Shown here: positions 14,120-27,200 of the stretch, piece after piece | How positions within the stretch are numbered: position 1 is the first letter of the stretch | Layout: each line of letters starts with the position of its first letter | NCBI RefSeq assembly: GCF_000972845.2 | Contig: NC_040017.1 | Coordinates: 20,780,742-20,844,741 of the forward strand | Source: Larimichthys crocea | Lineage: Eukaryota; Chordata; Actinopteri; Sciaenidae | Reading direction: 5' to 3' | Length of the DNA: 64,000 nt | Notes under the pieces: model-generated | The model's database searches: none | What the model saw: only the letters and a program-made list of their open reading frames with translations | What the model was told of the DNA's origin: nothing | Position numbers and translations under genes: made by a program

Positions 14120-15077
14120 TGTAGTCTCTGTATCTGTTGTAGCAGGGTGAGGTGGTTGTAGTCTCTGTAGCTGTTGTAGCAGGGTGAGGTGGTGTAGTCT
14201 CTGTAGTCTGCTGTAGCAGGGTGAGGTGGTGTAGTAGTCTGTTGTAGCAGGGTGAGGTGGTGTAGTCTCTGTATTCTGTTGTAAGAGGGTGAGGGGGTGT
14301 ATATCGTTGTAGCAGGGTGAGCTGTGTAGCTTAGTCTGTTGTAGCAGGGTGAGCTGGTTAGTTGTCTGTGTAGATTGGAGTGGTGGTAGTAGTCTGTTGT
14401 AGCAGGTGAGTGGTGTAGTCTCTGTTAGTTCCGGTTTGTAGCAGGGTGAGGTGGTGCAGTCTTGTAGTCGGTTGTAGCAGGGTGAGGTGGTGCTAGTAGT
14501 CTGTGTAAGCAGGGTGAGGTGGTGCAGTAGAGTGTCCTGTTGTAGCAGGGTGAGGTGGTGCAGTCTCTGTAGTCTGTTGTAGCAGGGTGAGGTGGTGCAG
14601 TAGTCTGTTGTAGCAGGGTGAGGTGGTGTAGTAGTCTGTTGTAGCAGGGTGGGAGGTTGGTTGCAGTCCTCTGTAGTCTGTTGTAGCAGGGTGAGGTGTG
14701 TGCAGTTCTCTGTAGGTCTGTTTGTATGCAGGTGAGTGGGTGTAGGTCCTCTGTAGTCTGTTGAGCAGGGTGAGGTGGTGTAGTCTCTGTAGTCTGTTGT
14801 AGCAGGGTGAGGTGGTGCAGTCTCTGTAGTCTGTTGTAGCAGGGTGAGGTGGTGAGTCTCATGTAGGTCCTTGTGGTAGCAGGGTGAGGTGGTGCGTCTC
14901 TGTAGTCTGTTGTAGCAGGGTTTGTGTTGTGGAAAGGTGGGTGGTAGTCTCTGTAGTCTGTTGTAGCAGGGTGAGGTGGTGCAGTCTCTGTAGTCTGTTG
15001 TAGCAGGGTGAGGTGGTGTAGTCTCTGTAGTCTGTTGTAGCAGGGTGAGGTGGTGTAGTCTCTGTAGTCTGTTGTCG
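14120..15077. repeat. 37-bp minisatellite, about 26 units
   Basis: The core unit is about 37 bp. It starts AGTCTGTTGTAGCAGGGTGA and continues with GGTGGTGCAGTCTCTGT. I count about 26 copies of the GTAGCAGGGTGAGG core. Shorter units lack the CTCTGTAGT part, and many carry single-base insertions or losses, densest between 14280 and 14900. Because 37 is one more than a multiple of three and the antisense strand has no stop in any frame of the unit, the array creates a spurious 334-codon minus-strand reading frame. The + strand is G-rich and the array ends about 145 bp before the DPH1 start codon. Confidence 0.95.
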
Positions 15078-15220
15078 CCTCCCCGCTGTGCTCCAACCTT
15101 TGCCCCGCTCTCACATCGGTTGCATCCGTGTTCGACTTCTCCTCCTCCACTCGGCTCTGGGCTCGATTGGTTCCGCCTTTTCCCTGCCGCTCACACGTGT
15201 TGTGTTTGGGGGAGATAAAC
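15078..15220 (+). promoter_or_regulatory. DPH1 proximal promoter and 5' UTR, TATA-less
   Basis: A CpG- and pyrimidine-rich stretch between the minisatellite and the DPH1 start codon. It holds an inverted CCAAT box (GATTGGT, 15165-15171, NF-Y type) and a perfect E-box CACGTG (15194-15199, USF/MYC type). No TATA box is seen. Because the E-box lies only 21 bases before the ATG it could fall in the 5' UTR. The transcription start cannot be placed from sequence alone. Confidence 0.5.
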
Positions 15221-15272
15221 ATGGCGGCGCCCTCGAGTGAAGCGCAGGTTGTCCCTGTGAAGAAGCCCACAG
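15221..15272 (+). CDS. dph1: DPH1 exon 1 (coding part)
   Basis: Encodes residues 1-17 plus one base of codon 18, beginning [10 protein letters not shown]. The ATG sits in the context AAACATGG, a good Kozak match. The donor reads ACAG|GTAAAT. The one-base overhang joins exon 2 to make the Val before [11 protein letters not shown], the block where similarity to other DPH1 proteins starts. The variable N-terminus itself cannot be checked by homology, so the start rests on the Kozak context and the promoter just upstream. Confidence 0.88.
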
Positions 15273-18200
15273 GTAAATATGAACACAGGATATGAAACAT
15301 GTGATATAACAGAGAGATGAGCAGCTTTCTGACCGGACAGCTCAGCTGGGAGTTACTGCCATCCAGCTGCTTCAAGCACAACAACATGTTATGTATGTTA
15401 GTTTCTGTTGTTTGATTTGAATTGCACATCTGTTATTGTGAAGGAAGTGGTTCAGAGTTTCCACAGGATTATGTGTGATTACCTGTCGATGCTAACGGTG
15501 AAGTTACATCAGTTACATCAGAGGTTACATCACTCTCTCTCTCTGAGCATGAGCATGGCTTTGGACATGGTCTCAGTCATCCGGGTCAGCTTTCATCGAG
15601 GACGGTTCAATTTGAGGGAACTGGGTTTGGTTGTAGATCCGAGACTCACCTCTCACCTTCAGTGCAGACTGACGCAGCCCAACTTTTTATTGATACAAAG
15701 AATTCAGTCATACCACTTCACATTGTGCAATAGTAACACAGTGCCAGCTAGATGGTATAATAAGAAGGGGGGAAAAAAAGGGAAAAGCTGTTATTAAAAT
15801 TCGGATTTATACTGGGGTTTAGATGTTTTGATCATATAATGTGTGTTTCCTGTTTTTTGCATGTCTCGTGCACTTCCCTTATTGAATCCCTAACTGTAGA
15901 TCAGTAGTTCAAGGACAGGAGAGACGAGGACGTGAGAAACAGGCCTGGGAAGAGTCATTTTGATACATAATGTTCATTGCTGAGCAGACTCATCAGTGAG
16001 GGAGGTGTCTGAGACAGCCCACTTTTAAAAAATGTATCAGAACCAAATGTTAGAGCTCCTCAGGGAGCCTTTTCTTTGTGTGTTGCACTGTTAGACGCTC
16101 CTTCTTGTACAAGAATAATAAATCCAACTTAAACTTTGATACTTTGAATCCAGTCCTCCTTATTCAAGGTTTCTTCCTTTTAAAAAATCTCGTAACAAAA
16201 GCAAACATAAAACTTTGGTGTGACAGACTTTGTAATCTTACATATAAAATGAAAGTTATAACTGATGTGACAGTGAAAATATCTGCATGGATATTCATTA
16301 TAGATATACATTTCTTATTAACTTAAGAGACTTCAATCAAAAACAGCTTAAATGATGGTGATGCATCTTGAAATTTACATTTACGGATGTGAAATCTCCC
16401 TAATAAAATATAGAGGTTGACAATAATAATACATAGTTTCTTTTCTTTGTATTGAAAATAAGTAATAATGTTTTGGGGGATCTGGTAGTTCAGGTCACCT
16501 GAGCTCCAGTTACGATGTCACATGATTGCATCATGTGGTTGGCACATGTATTAATCAGTCTGTTTCCATTTCAGACTTTTTAAAGGTTTACAAATATATT
16601 GCTTTGAACGAGGGCATTGCAGTCTGTACCATGAGAGAGACTTCAGGTCATAGTTGAGTGAGATGATGCTCTTGATAAAGAGGTGATGATGATCTCGTTT
16701 CTAACAAGGGCCTACGGAAGACCTTGTAGGAAAGGACCTTGAAATGTAGCTTCATTGAAGTAGTAAGACCCTAGATAGAAGTTCTCCTTAAGATTTTCCT
16801 TTTTGATTGGGTTTTATTTAATTTTTGGTTTCAAATATTTAACTTGTTGCCTTTTGCCCAAAGTCAGCTGGGATAGGCTCCAAGCCCCACCGTGACCCTG
16901 ATGAGGTTACAGAAAATCATTGGATGGATATTTTACCTGCATTTTTAATTAAACTTTATGATTCAAATACTTTAATTTGACTTTGAAAACAGCTCAAGTC
17001 AGCTTTTTACAGTGAGAGCAGTGATAAATGCAGAAAGTAGTTCTGTGGCTACACATGACTTATGACAACTGCAGTGTGTGACTGTTTAACAAGCTATACA
17101 TTTACATTTTTGGAGAGCAAGTGATCTTTCAAATGAAACACTTTGAATGTCTGAGTTATTTATTGAACTCAACACAGAGCCAGCCAAGTCAAATAAAACT
17201 TCGTACCATAAAGGAGAAACTAAAGTGGCTGTGGAATGTGTAGAAAATAGAAACGTGGTGATTCAACATGGCACTGTCTGTAGATATAAAAGGTTAATTT
17301 TAAGGTAACAAGACATAATGCTGATTATACACTAATAAAAAGATAGTTATGCAGATTATCTTCTATACAGAGTTCCTAAATCTTACACACAGTACCCTTT
17401 TAAAAGTCAAAGTTAAATAGTGCCTAGCCAAGTACAAATAAGCACATAAAAATGTTAATGCTATTCTAAAAAAAAGGGGCAGATGAATAAAATGTGTCTC
17501 TGTAGTGGAAAAAATAAATAATAAAATGTGTTTATAAGCTGCTAAATGATGGTTAAAGCCTTGTTGTACAACCCAAAGGAGGACACTGTGACCTCTACGC
17601 CTTCTTTGACATGTGACAAGGTTCAGACTGTTTATTAATAAAGATTAGACCTTGAGCTGTCTCAAATTTTGGAGATCTGCTGAATGGAGACTGGACTCAG
17701 ACCTCTGGATTGTCCCCAGGATCGTAGATTGTGATCAAAATGATTCTGCAATGTACTTGAGAACAAGTGAGGTTACATCAGGTTTAAACTCTGACAGTGA
17801 AATCTGAGCCAAATCTGTCTCGTCCTTTTGTTCCCCAGTAGTTTTCCAGTAGCTTGTGGAAACCACCACTTTCATACCTCTTAAAAATTGGCCTATCACT
17901 GTTGAGGTGGGAGTAATATTGGACTATTTGGATGAACAACTTTCCTGACCTGCATTGCCCCCCTTGACACTCCGAGTACCGGTCTGAATATGTCTGAATA
18001 TGTCTGAAGCCTGTTTTAAAGCATGCATCTGTGGTGCAGAGTGTACAGATGGCTCCTGCTGAGTATCTTCGCTGATCACTTATTATCTGACCATGACATT
18101 TAAGTGACAGCCTCATGTGTGAACAGCTTGGTCTGTCTGTAGAATGTACGTAAACCTCAGTCCATTAGATATGGTGTCCTTACTTCAACCTGTGTTCGCC

Positions 18201-21200
18201 GCATTGCTAACCGCTCAATCATTTCACTTCTTCTTCAGTGCGAGGACCACGGCGGGTCGCCAATCAGATTCCAAATGAAATCCTGCAAGACCCCGAGTTA
18301 CAGGAGGCAATCAAAGCCCTGCCTGCGAATTACAACTTTGAGATCCACAAGACGGTTTGGCGGGTGAGACAAGCAAATTCGAAGAGAGGTGAGATTCATT
18401 TTGCACGTGTTTCTGAATCTCTGTTTACTCTATCTTACTCTTTTAACAGAGACAGTCACTGTATTTGCTTTAGATTTCAAATAAAAGAAGAGCAGCCAAC
18501 ATAGAACATTTTTCATTGCAAAGGTAAAATCAGGGCTTGGAGGATCCTCACCAAGAAAATTGGAGGTTTAACTCAACATGGCCATTTTATATAAAGCCCA
18601 GCCAACCTTGTATCTTCGAGGTCACAGTGCTGACAGTCTGAGAATGGCTAAGTCTGCGCTGTCTCAAGTGCTTATGCCAGAGGCTTTTAAATTGCACAAC
18701 TGTCTACAGTTGAACAGAATTGGAGCAAGTCTGTGTTTACATAAGAGGAATAGTTTTAGTTAGTATATAACTATAACAACTAATATTAGCTCATTTATGT
18801 TTATGAGCACTGAAGCACATCTTCTAAACGGCTGCTTTGAATGTTTAGAGAATATCAGCAGCACAGAGTCAACGTCGTGATGTACAGAGTCATATACTGG
18901 AGGACAACATGCGCAGGCGTTCATTCAAACCGCCATCCATGAGTGCATCTGTGCTTTGACCTACTTTGACAGTTTTATTGTACTGTCAGTAACCTGCGAG
19001 GTACACAGAGGTTTATCCAGTGTCGGCGACAAATCAAAAGCAGACCTAGTTTTCAAAAGGCCATGTGGGTCATCTCACAATGACTGTGCCGTTAAAATAT
19101 AACATCACCAGATAAATATTTAACAATACACATCAAGAGCAATTAATACATAAATAAGAGTGTGTTTAGGATGAGATATTTATGCCTCTGTGGTCAGCAT
19201 GGACACAAAAGGAAAGTGGGATGTTTTCTGTTTTTTTTTTTCACATGCCCTTCCATGTCCAGTGTGTTCCAGAGTTTTTGAGGTGGATGTGTTAGCTATC
19301 CTTGATCTTTGGGGGTGGAGGGACAATTCATCCAGGAATTGTGCTTATGTGTTATTGACAGAGTTGGAAAGCTGCCCTCACACTGCAGCTGATATCGCTC
19401 AAACTCAGATTTCATCTCGCCATCCATGCAAGACAGATGTGCAGTGTAACTGAAAAGAAATACGAGATATATATATATATATATATAGTTTTTTTTTTTT
19501 TATTTTTTTTTTCATTTCTAGTTTGACCTCTATTGAAAGCAGAACCTGACCTCATAAACAAGAAACATTTCAAACGCTGTCTCTAAGTAAAGGGGGCAAA
19601 AAGATTCTATTTATCAAACCCAGGTCATAATTTCTGCTGATGTCTTATCTTTTTATGTGATATCTCTTGTTTGTTTGTCCGGTGTTATTTTAATGGATAC
19701 AGGATATGGCTCGCTGATGATCTTAAATCATGTTTTGTTGGTTTTCAAACTTTTTTTTTTTTGTACCAGCTTTGAAATATGTTTTCAGCCAAGTAGCCCC
19801 TGATCAGAACAAGACATAAAGAGATAAAGAAAGAAAAAAAAAACAACAACCCTGAACTGGAAAATACATGAATGCTACATTTCAAATGTTTAAAATCCAT
19901 CATTAAACTCATGGAAAAACAATTTTCCTCTGGTAAACATTCGCCTGTGCTTCAGTGAAGATCTTTGTCAATCTTCGTGGCAGGCAGGCAACTGCAGAGA
20001 TCAAACCTTTTTCCAGGCACACAGTAATTTTTTTTTTATTTGTTGTTTTGATCAGTCATTGCCACTCACAGGAACTGACATCATCATGAATGTGATTGTG
20101 TTTGCTGTCACATCTGTTTACTTCTTTTTCTGTGAGGTTTGACAGCATTTACAGTCTTTATTGAACCTATGATAATTATTTTAGGACCCCTGCAGTACTT
20201 TATATTTGAGAAACACTGCTCTAAAACTACCTTTTGTAACATTTGATGATATTTTACATTATTTCAATAGCTCTTTATACCCTTTATGAGGTGATAATAA
20301 AAAATAAAAAAAAGAAGGAGGCAAAACTAAATTGTAAATACCACCAAGAAGCTCTGAAGAGGTGCAGTTGGTCCCCCTTCAATTTTACACTATTAAGACA
20401 GAGCTACATTTCAAAATGACGAACTCTGTAGGGAAATGAAGAAGCAAAGAAATGGGAATCAGTGTTAATGACACATACAGTACTTCACGTCCACAATCTA
20501 ATATATCATTTGCAGTGTTTTCATAAACTGGCTCCCGCTGAAACTCAGTCCTGGTCTAAAATTATGAAAATACACTCAGGACTAATCAGATGGTGTGAAT
20601 CCATGTAATGAGAGTTAGGCTATGTGTTAAGAGTGTTATCAAGAGAAATGTACCACACACACACACACACACACACACACTCAGGCATGGCTGCTTTTTT
20701 TTGCATAGTAACAAGACCAAATTAACGGTATTAAAATCATGAGAGAGATAGTCTTATAATAAAAGAAGTCAGAACTTAGACTTATCAATATGATGTAGAT
20801 ATAGTGTTGGCATGAGTGTTGCCCTTGTTGCCTTTGACTGTTAACCTGTTGAATTTAAAACTCAACACAGCACATATGAACTAAGCCTCTATTTCTTGTA
20901 CGAAATTGAGTTTTGTTTATGGCTGAATGATCAGATGGCGATTATTTTGACAGATATTGCTATATGAGTCACAATTTTAGCGAGAATGGTATTTATTTAT
21001 TTATTTTTTTCATTACATTTTCTCTGAAAAAAATATTAAAATGATAACGATGTGGCTCTTGCTGTATCAAACAAGCATATTCTTTAGAATACGATTTGCA
21101 GAACAGGGCGTCTCCGCAGCATGTGACACATTTTACCTTTATCTGTCCAACCCTAGTTTTTTGTATGTTTCTTCCCACTACTCAAAACCCCGATTGTTAA

Positions 21201-24200
21201 TTTTACATAAGCTACAACCTGTAAGTCTTGTTCAGTAGTTTTATTCGTTTTAGTACTTTTTGACTATAGGTTTACATATTTTAAAGACTATCCTAAAATA
21301 GTACCGGTACTAAAACAAATCAAATCAGATTTTATTTGTATAGCCCAAAGTCACAAAATACATTTGCCTCGGAGGGATTTACAATCTGTACTAACATGTC
21401 AATATTTAAATTTACTGGACACAAAGAGAGAAAAATTTCCTAAAGCAATTTCAGTGTAAGTGATGGGCGTCCTCTTCCTGTGTAAAAAATATATTAACTG
21501 AAACAGTACGTGTTNNNNNNNNNNTATGATAACGATGTGGCTTTTGTTGTATCAAACAAGCATATTCTCTAGAATATGATTTGCAGGACAGGGCGTCTCC
21601 GCAGCATGTGACACATTTTACCTTTATTTGTCCAACCCTAGTTTTTTGTATGTTTCTTCCCACTACTCAAAACCCCGATTGTTAATTTTACATAAGCTAC
21701 AAGCTGTAAGTCTTATTCAGTAGTTTTATTCGTTTTAGTACTTTTTGACTATAGGTTTACATAGACTATCCTAAAATATTACCGGTACTAAAACAAATCA
21801 AATCAAATCAGATTTTATTTGTATAGCCCAAAGTCACAAAATACATTTTCCTCAGAGGGATTTACAATCTGTACTAACATGTCAATATTTAAACTTACTG
21901 GACACAAAGAGAGAAAAATTTCCTAAAGCAATTTCAGTGTAAGTGATGGGCGTCCTCTTCCTGTGTAAAAAATATATTAACTGAAACAGTACGTGTTATA
22001 CAAACCAAATAAGTATGTCGTGTTGTTTTTAGTCTCAAATTCCCTCTTTGTGCCTCCGCAGACAGCATTTACCTGCTGAGTCATCCTTTGTGATAGAAAC
22101 ACAAAGAGGTAACCGCGGCTGCCCGTCACTTACATTGATTTGAGAAGGGATCTCTTTGCGGTGAGAACACACATGGAGTTGTGAATATTGGTTTAAGACA
22201 GACTTCAACAAATGTAAACGTATTCTTGATTTTAATATATACGGTTCAGTTTGTGCCCTCATGCATTGTTACATCTATATTTTGACGTTTCTTGGTGTTT
22301 GGTGTCCCTGTGTAACAGGTTCATAGGTTCATGTTACAGTGTCTGCCTCAAGCTTAAAATAAAAAACGTCCTTCACTGATGCAAATGTCAAGAAATATAG
22401 TCATCCAGTCGTTCCTGCCTTGGAGTAGAAATATGCAGATGGTATGCCAAAAGGATTGAATCATGCTGTCCCTGTAGGGAGCTTGTGGTTTACCACAGCA
22501 TGCTGGCTTTGCTTTTTTGTTGTGCAACGTTTTTTCTTTCTTTCTTCTTTTTTTTTTATTTTTTATCAGAGCTCGTCATCTCTCTCTGAACTCAAAGAGC
22601 ATAACTGACCTCATCACCCCTGTCTCTCTCTGCTCCTCTTTGTGTCCATCTGTTCCTTTGTCAGCCTTTGAACTGCTCTTGAATCCCATACACTGTGCTT
22701 TTAAAATAGAGGAGTGACGGACATACACAAGAATTGAAGTGTTTATTAATGAAATTATTTTTTCCCCGTTTTTGTTTCTCGTTTTAATTGAATTGTTTGG
22801 TGTTTTGATATAATCTGTTGTTCATGTCTGCTCTTTACAAGAGCAGCTTTAAAGGTCTTCTTAACCGCTGTCATGATTGTGGTCACACATTCAGTTAAGA
22901 GAAAGACAAGTCAACACTAATTTAATTAGGTGATAATAACTGGCTGACTTGAGTTGAGTGTATCCATAGCAGTTCTTTGGAAGATGCCTGAACGAAAAAG
23001 AATCCAGACCGATATTTGAGATTATCTTTTTACATACAAAATGAAGAATTAGTCCATCAGCCAGCTTTAATTGAAACTATCAGTGTCCAGGTAATATTTT
23101 CTTCTAATCTTCTAATTTTACCATTTTATTATAGCCTTTTTCTTACAACAGTTGCTCAGCCTTGCACATAGCTACTGAGTCCCATGAGTTAAAACAGAGA
23201 AATTAGACAAGACGTCGAGATAAAGCTAAAGCAGTACAGCCTTGAGTTTCTTTGGGGACCTTGAATTCATGAAAGTGTTTTCCGTGCTGGGTTTGTGAAA
23301 TACCCAGGGAGTTGTTCTGTTTTCCATGGTCTTCTCATAACTAAACTACAGACAATCAAAAGATTAGCACAGTTGACAGTTCCTCTTTAGATGTTTCCTT
23401 GAGCGTCAAGACCAAAAGCAACATGTAAAGCGTTTAATTCTTTCTTTTAATTTTTTTCCTCCCCATGGTGCAGTTACTTTTATGAGACAGCAGGATGAGG
23501 AAACATAAGAGAAATGTTCTCAAGATGATGTTATCACAAAATCCTTATATTGTTAAATTACATTTTTAATTGAGGACTGTCTCAATGTCTAGTCTCTTTG
23601 TACACCATCCAGTAATAGAACCACTGTTTTCTTTTATCCTCAAATACGAAACGACTCCCCAGTAAACAGTAAAATGGTCTTTACACCTCTGTCTGAACAG
23701 TGTGACGGGGTGAGAGCACAGGCAGCCAGTGTAAAGTTCAAGCGGATCACATTCAATTGTATCCGCAGGCTGGACATGCACATGTGGATGTATGTGTTTT
23801 CTGAATAGGGTCTTATCAATGTACCTTTGTAAAACTGTGTCCAGAATTCAAAGTAGTAATTAATTAAGAAATAATTATACTATACTATGAGTTGAATTTT
23901 AAAAAGTTATTACCCTTTCAAAATTACCATAAAGTTGACCTCTCCAAAGCTCTCTTTAACTACGTTTTCTGCCTCAAATGTGATGCATACTCACACCCAG
24001 TTTAATCTACTACAACCCCATGTATAGCCTTGTTCTGGTCTCCCTAGCCATAATCTTAAAATTTTAGATATTTTTTGGGGCCTTTTCAAGCTTTTTATTG
24101 GATAGACAACTGAAGGGTGACAGGAATGTGGGGAAAGAGAGACAGGGGAATGACATGCAGCAAAGGGCCACCCAACCCTGGTCCGCTGCAGCAAGGACTG

Positions 24201-27200
24201 AGCCTTTGTACATGGGGCGGCTGCTCTACCAACTGAGCTAAACAACACCCCTGTTTTTAAAATTTTGAGTAATCCCTTGGCTTTGCCCGTTCAGTCTGCC
24301 GCTCACTGATAAATTGGTCCTACCAGCTCTTTCTTAGTTTACCTCCTGTCTTTGATTGTTAACATAATCCCACATGTAGCTTTCTTAGCTGCACTGCCCT
24401 CTGTGTTACAACAATAGGTATGTCACATAACAACATCATGAGATGATTGCCCCAAAGTCAACACACACTAAAAATCAATACTCTACCAACCTATGAACAA
24501 TATAGAACCATGAACCTCCATGCTTCAACGTGCTACAGTTTGAACTGTTTTTTTTTTCCTAATTCACATCTGTGTCATGTCCAATCAATCACCTTTAACA
24601 AATATCTGCATATAAATACATATATCCATAGGCAAGGACCAAGATTTCGGAATCGTAAGCAATCTTAGAACCTATTGTCTTTCGTTTGACGGCACATTTG
24701 CTTCTTATTAGTTTTTAACAGCTTCTCTCTTTATAGAGATTAACAGAAATGTGTCCTCCTCGTCATTCTCGCATGCCAAGTTGCTAATTAGAGTGCAGAG
24801 GAAGTCTTGCCCCAGATATCGGTTATCCGTTTTCCGGATATCCGCTGGCAATGCTGGTATCCCTGAATAATTGGCTGTTGCCCCCAGAGGCTAAGTTGTT
24901 GTCAGACGATGACGGATAGATTGAATTTAATTTAGCTGTAACTCAACATCATTGTAAACGAAGGCACCGTCAATGGCTCTTGGAGTTTGTATAAATGTTT
25001 GAATCGGTTCACATGAGCACAGAAACCCTTCCACACATGACATCCAAAGCCCTGGAATGAACTGAGTCTTGTCTCTCTTTCTGTTTGCATGGTCTAGATG
25101 TCCGTGTTTTATGGGGCAGGAGTGCACTTTCAAAGGTAGAAGCAGCTTGTCATCCTTGCGTGCAGACTCAAACATCCATTCAAAACAGCCAGTCCCACCT
25201 TCAGCATCTGACTCACCTTTCACCGAGGGCAGCAGATGGAGGAAGCTCTTTGCTTCTGTCAGCTGTGGCAGAGAGGTGCTCTGAAACCTTTCTCTGTTAA
25301 TAAACTTGCCCTTTTCCAGGTAATGACCTGTCTCTCACTGTCTGCATGAGTGCTCAGTGATCCCTTAACCTTTCCTCAGTAAGAAATGCTTGCGCTCCTC
25401 CTCTTCGCACTGGCCCATCTATCACTCCATCTCATGATCATCCTCCCTCCACCACCTTGGCCTTTTGTCTGTCCCAGCTTTTATTGTTTAATGCTGTCTG
25501 GCACTGAAGTCTTGAAATAGCTTGAAGTCTAGTCATGTGAAAACACTGCGTGCGTTGAATTCTGCGTCTTCGAATTGTAAGTGTCTACTGAGACGTTGAT
25601 GGATTTATTGAAGTTCGGTGTGACGAAGTTTGACTGGGAGAAAATGTCATGGATGATTGAAAGAGAACCTTTGTCTCCAGGTGCTTGCTCCCTGTGTCTG
25701 ACTTGGTGGTTTGGACTTCACACTGACACCTTGTGAGTGCATGCTTGTGATCAACTCAAGTGTACTGCGTCATAAATGGCAAAATGGCAAAAAAAGAAAG
25801 AAAGAGAGTTGACAGGAATTCAACAGGAAGCTAAAAATGCATCCTAGCTAAATGAAATAATCCTGCAACGGTAAAATTCATGTTCATATTTCTCTTAACT
25901 TTTTGATTTATTTGATTTATTATTTTGATTTATTAACAGCCAAACTTACCAAACCTTTTCTGGCTCTTCTCTAATGTGGTGATTCCTGCTCTTTCCTTCT
26001 CTGTTTTACACTAAAAAAATAATCTCTTCTGGTTTTGGACAGACATAAATTGAAACTGAATTGAAACATTTTCTGACATTTTATAAATGAAATGAATAAT
26101 CAATTAATTTAAGATATTGGCAGATTGATTAATAATGAAATAACCATTCAATCTCGGCACTTTTGAAATTGTCATATTTTACCAGCTTTCCTTCCTAATA
26201 TCCTCGCTGTCACTCACTTCACATCCACTTGATGCTCTGATTTCTGCTCTGTTATTCCTTGTGGGATTCATTATCAATGTCTAAGTAGTCTCATACCAAG
26301 GTGTCATCATGTTTATCTAATGACGACATGACAGGATTAATATATACTAAATCGGGGCGGTCTGTAGCGTAGTGGGTTAAGCGGCCGCCCCGTGTGTGGA
26401 GGCTGTAGTCCTCGCTACAGCTGGCCCCGGTTAGAATCCCACATTGGACGGCTAATTTACTGCGTGTCACTCCCTCTCTCTCTGCCCCCTGCTTCCTGTC
26501 TATCTTCAGCTGTACTACCAATAAAGGCATAAAAGGCCAATATATATATATATACTAAATCATGGATTCTTTAGGATCTTCAATACTAAAGAAATGCCCA
26601 AACGACATTCCACTTTTCATCTGCTTTGAGTTCCAAGAAAACATGATGATATTCTTGAAAGGAAAGCTTAAAAGTTGCAGTTCAGTTTGCCTGAGTTGAG
26701 AAGGATAAAAACACTTTGATTGGTGTTGAAGTCTCTTTTAAAAATATCCGGCCATGTAAAACTCATGCAATTATCTTTTATTTATAGAAATGTAGAATCA
26801 AAGCAGCTGAAGTCATGTTAAGTGATGAAGATTGCAACACGATGTTAAAATAGAAAATTCTGATGTTTGTATCTGAAATAAATGAAATAATAATTAACAG
26901 TTTAGCAAAAGCCATTAGAATAACATGACCTTTAAGGACTGCACTTGGAGAATTGACTAGCTGATTATTATAAGCCACATAACCACAACATACTGTTTGC
27001 TCTGTGGTGTTTTAGACATTGTGTTGATTATGATGAGTAATATTTTTTTGTTCTACAAAAGCTTAATTAGATCTTGTTTTTTAGAAGCTTCTTTTTTTTT
27101 CATTTGAGCTAATTTATTTTAAATTCCCCTCACACATAATTGCGGTGAGCTCCATGGAGGTCGGGTATGAAAAGGGATGACTGGAGAGATTTTTGTTCAG

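Noticed and set aside
14425..15429. Longest open reading frame in the window (334 codons, minus strand)
   Set aside because: It is the antisense translation of the 37-bp minisatellite, running also over DPH1 exon 1, with three repeating peptide phrases and no domain.
24220..24247. tRNA-like A box on the minus strand
   Set aside because: The B box is worn and the sequence continues into a SINE body, so it is the head of a SINE and not a tRNA gene.
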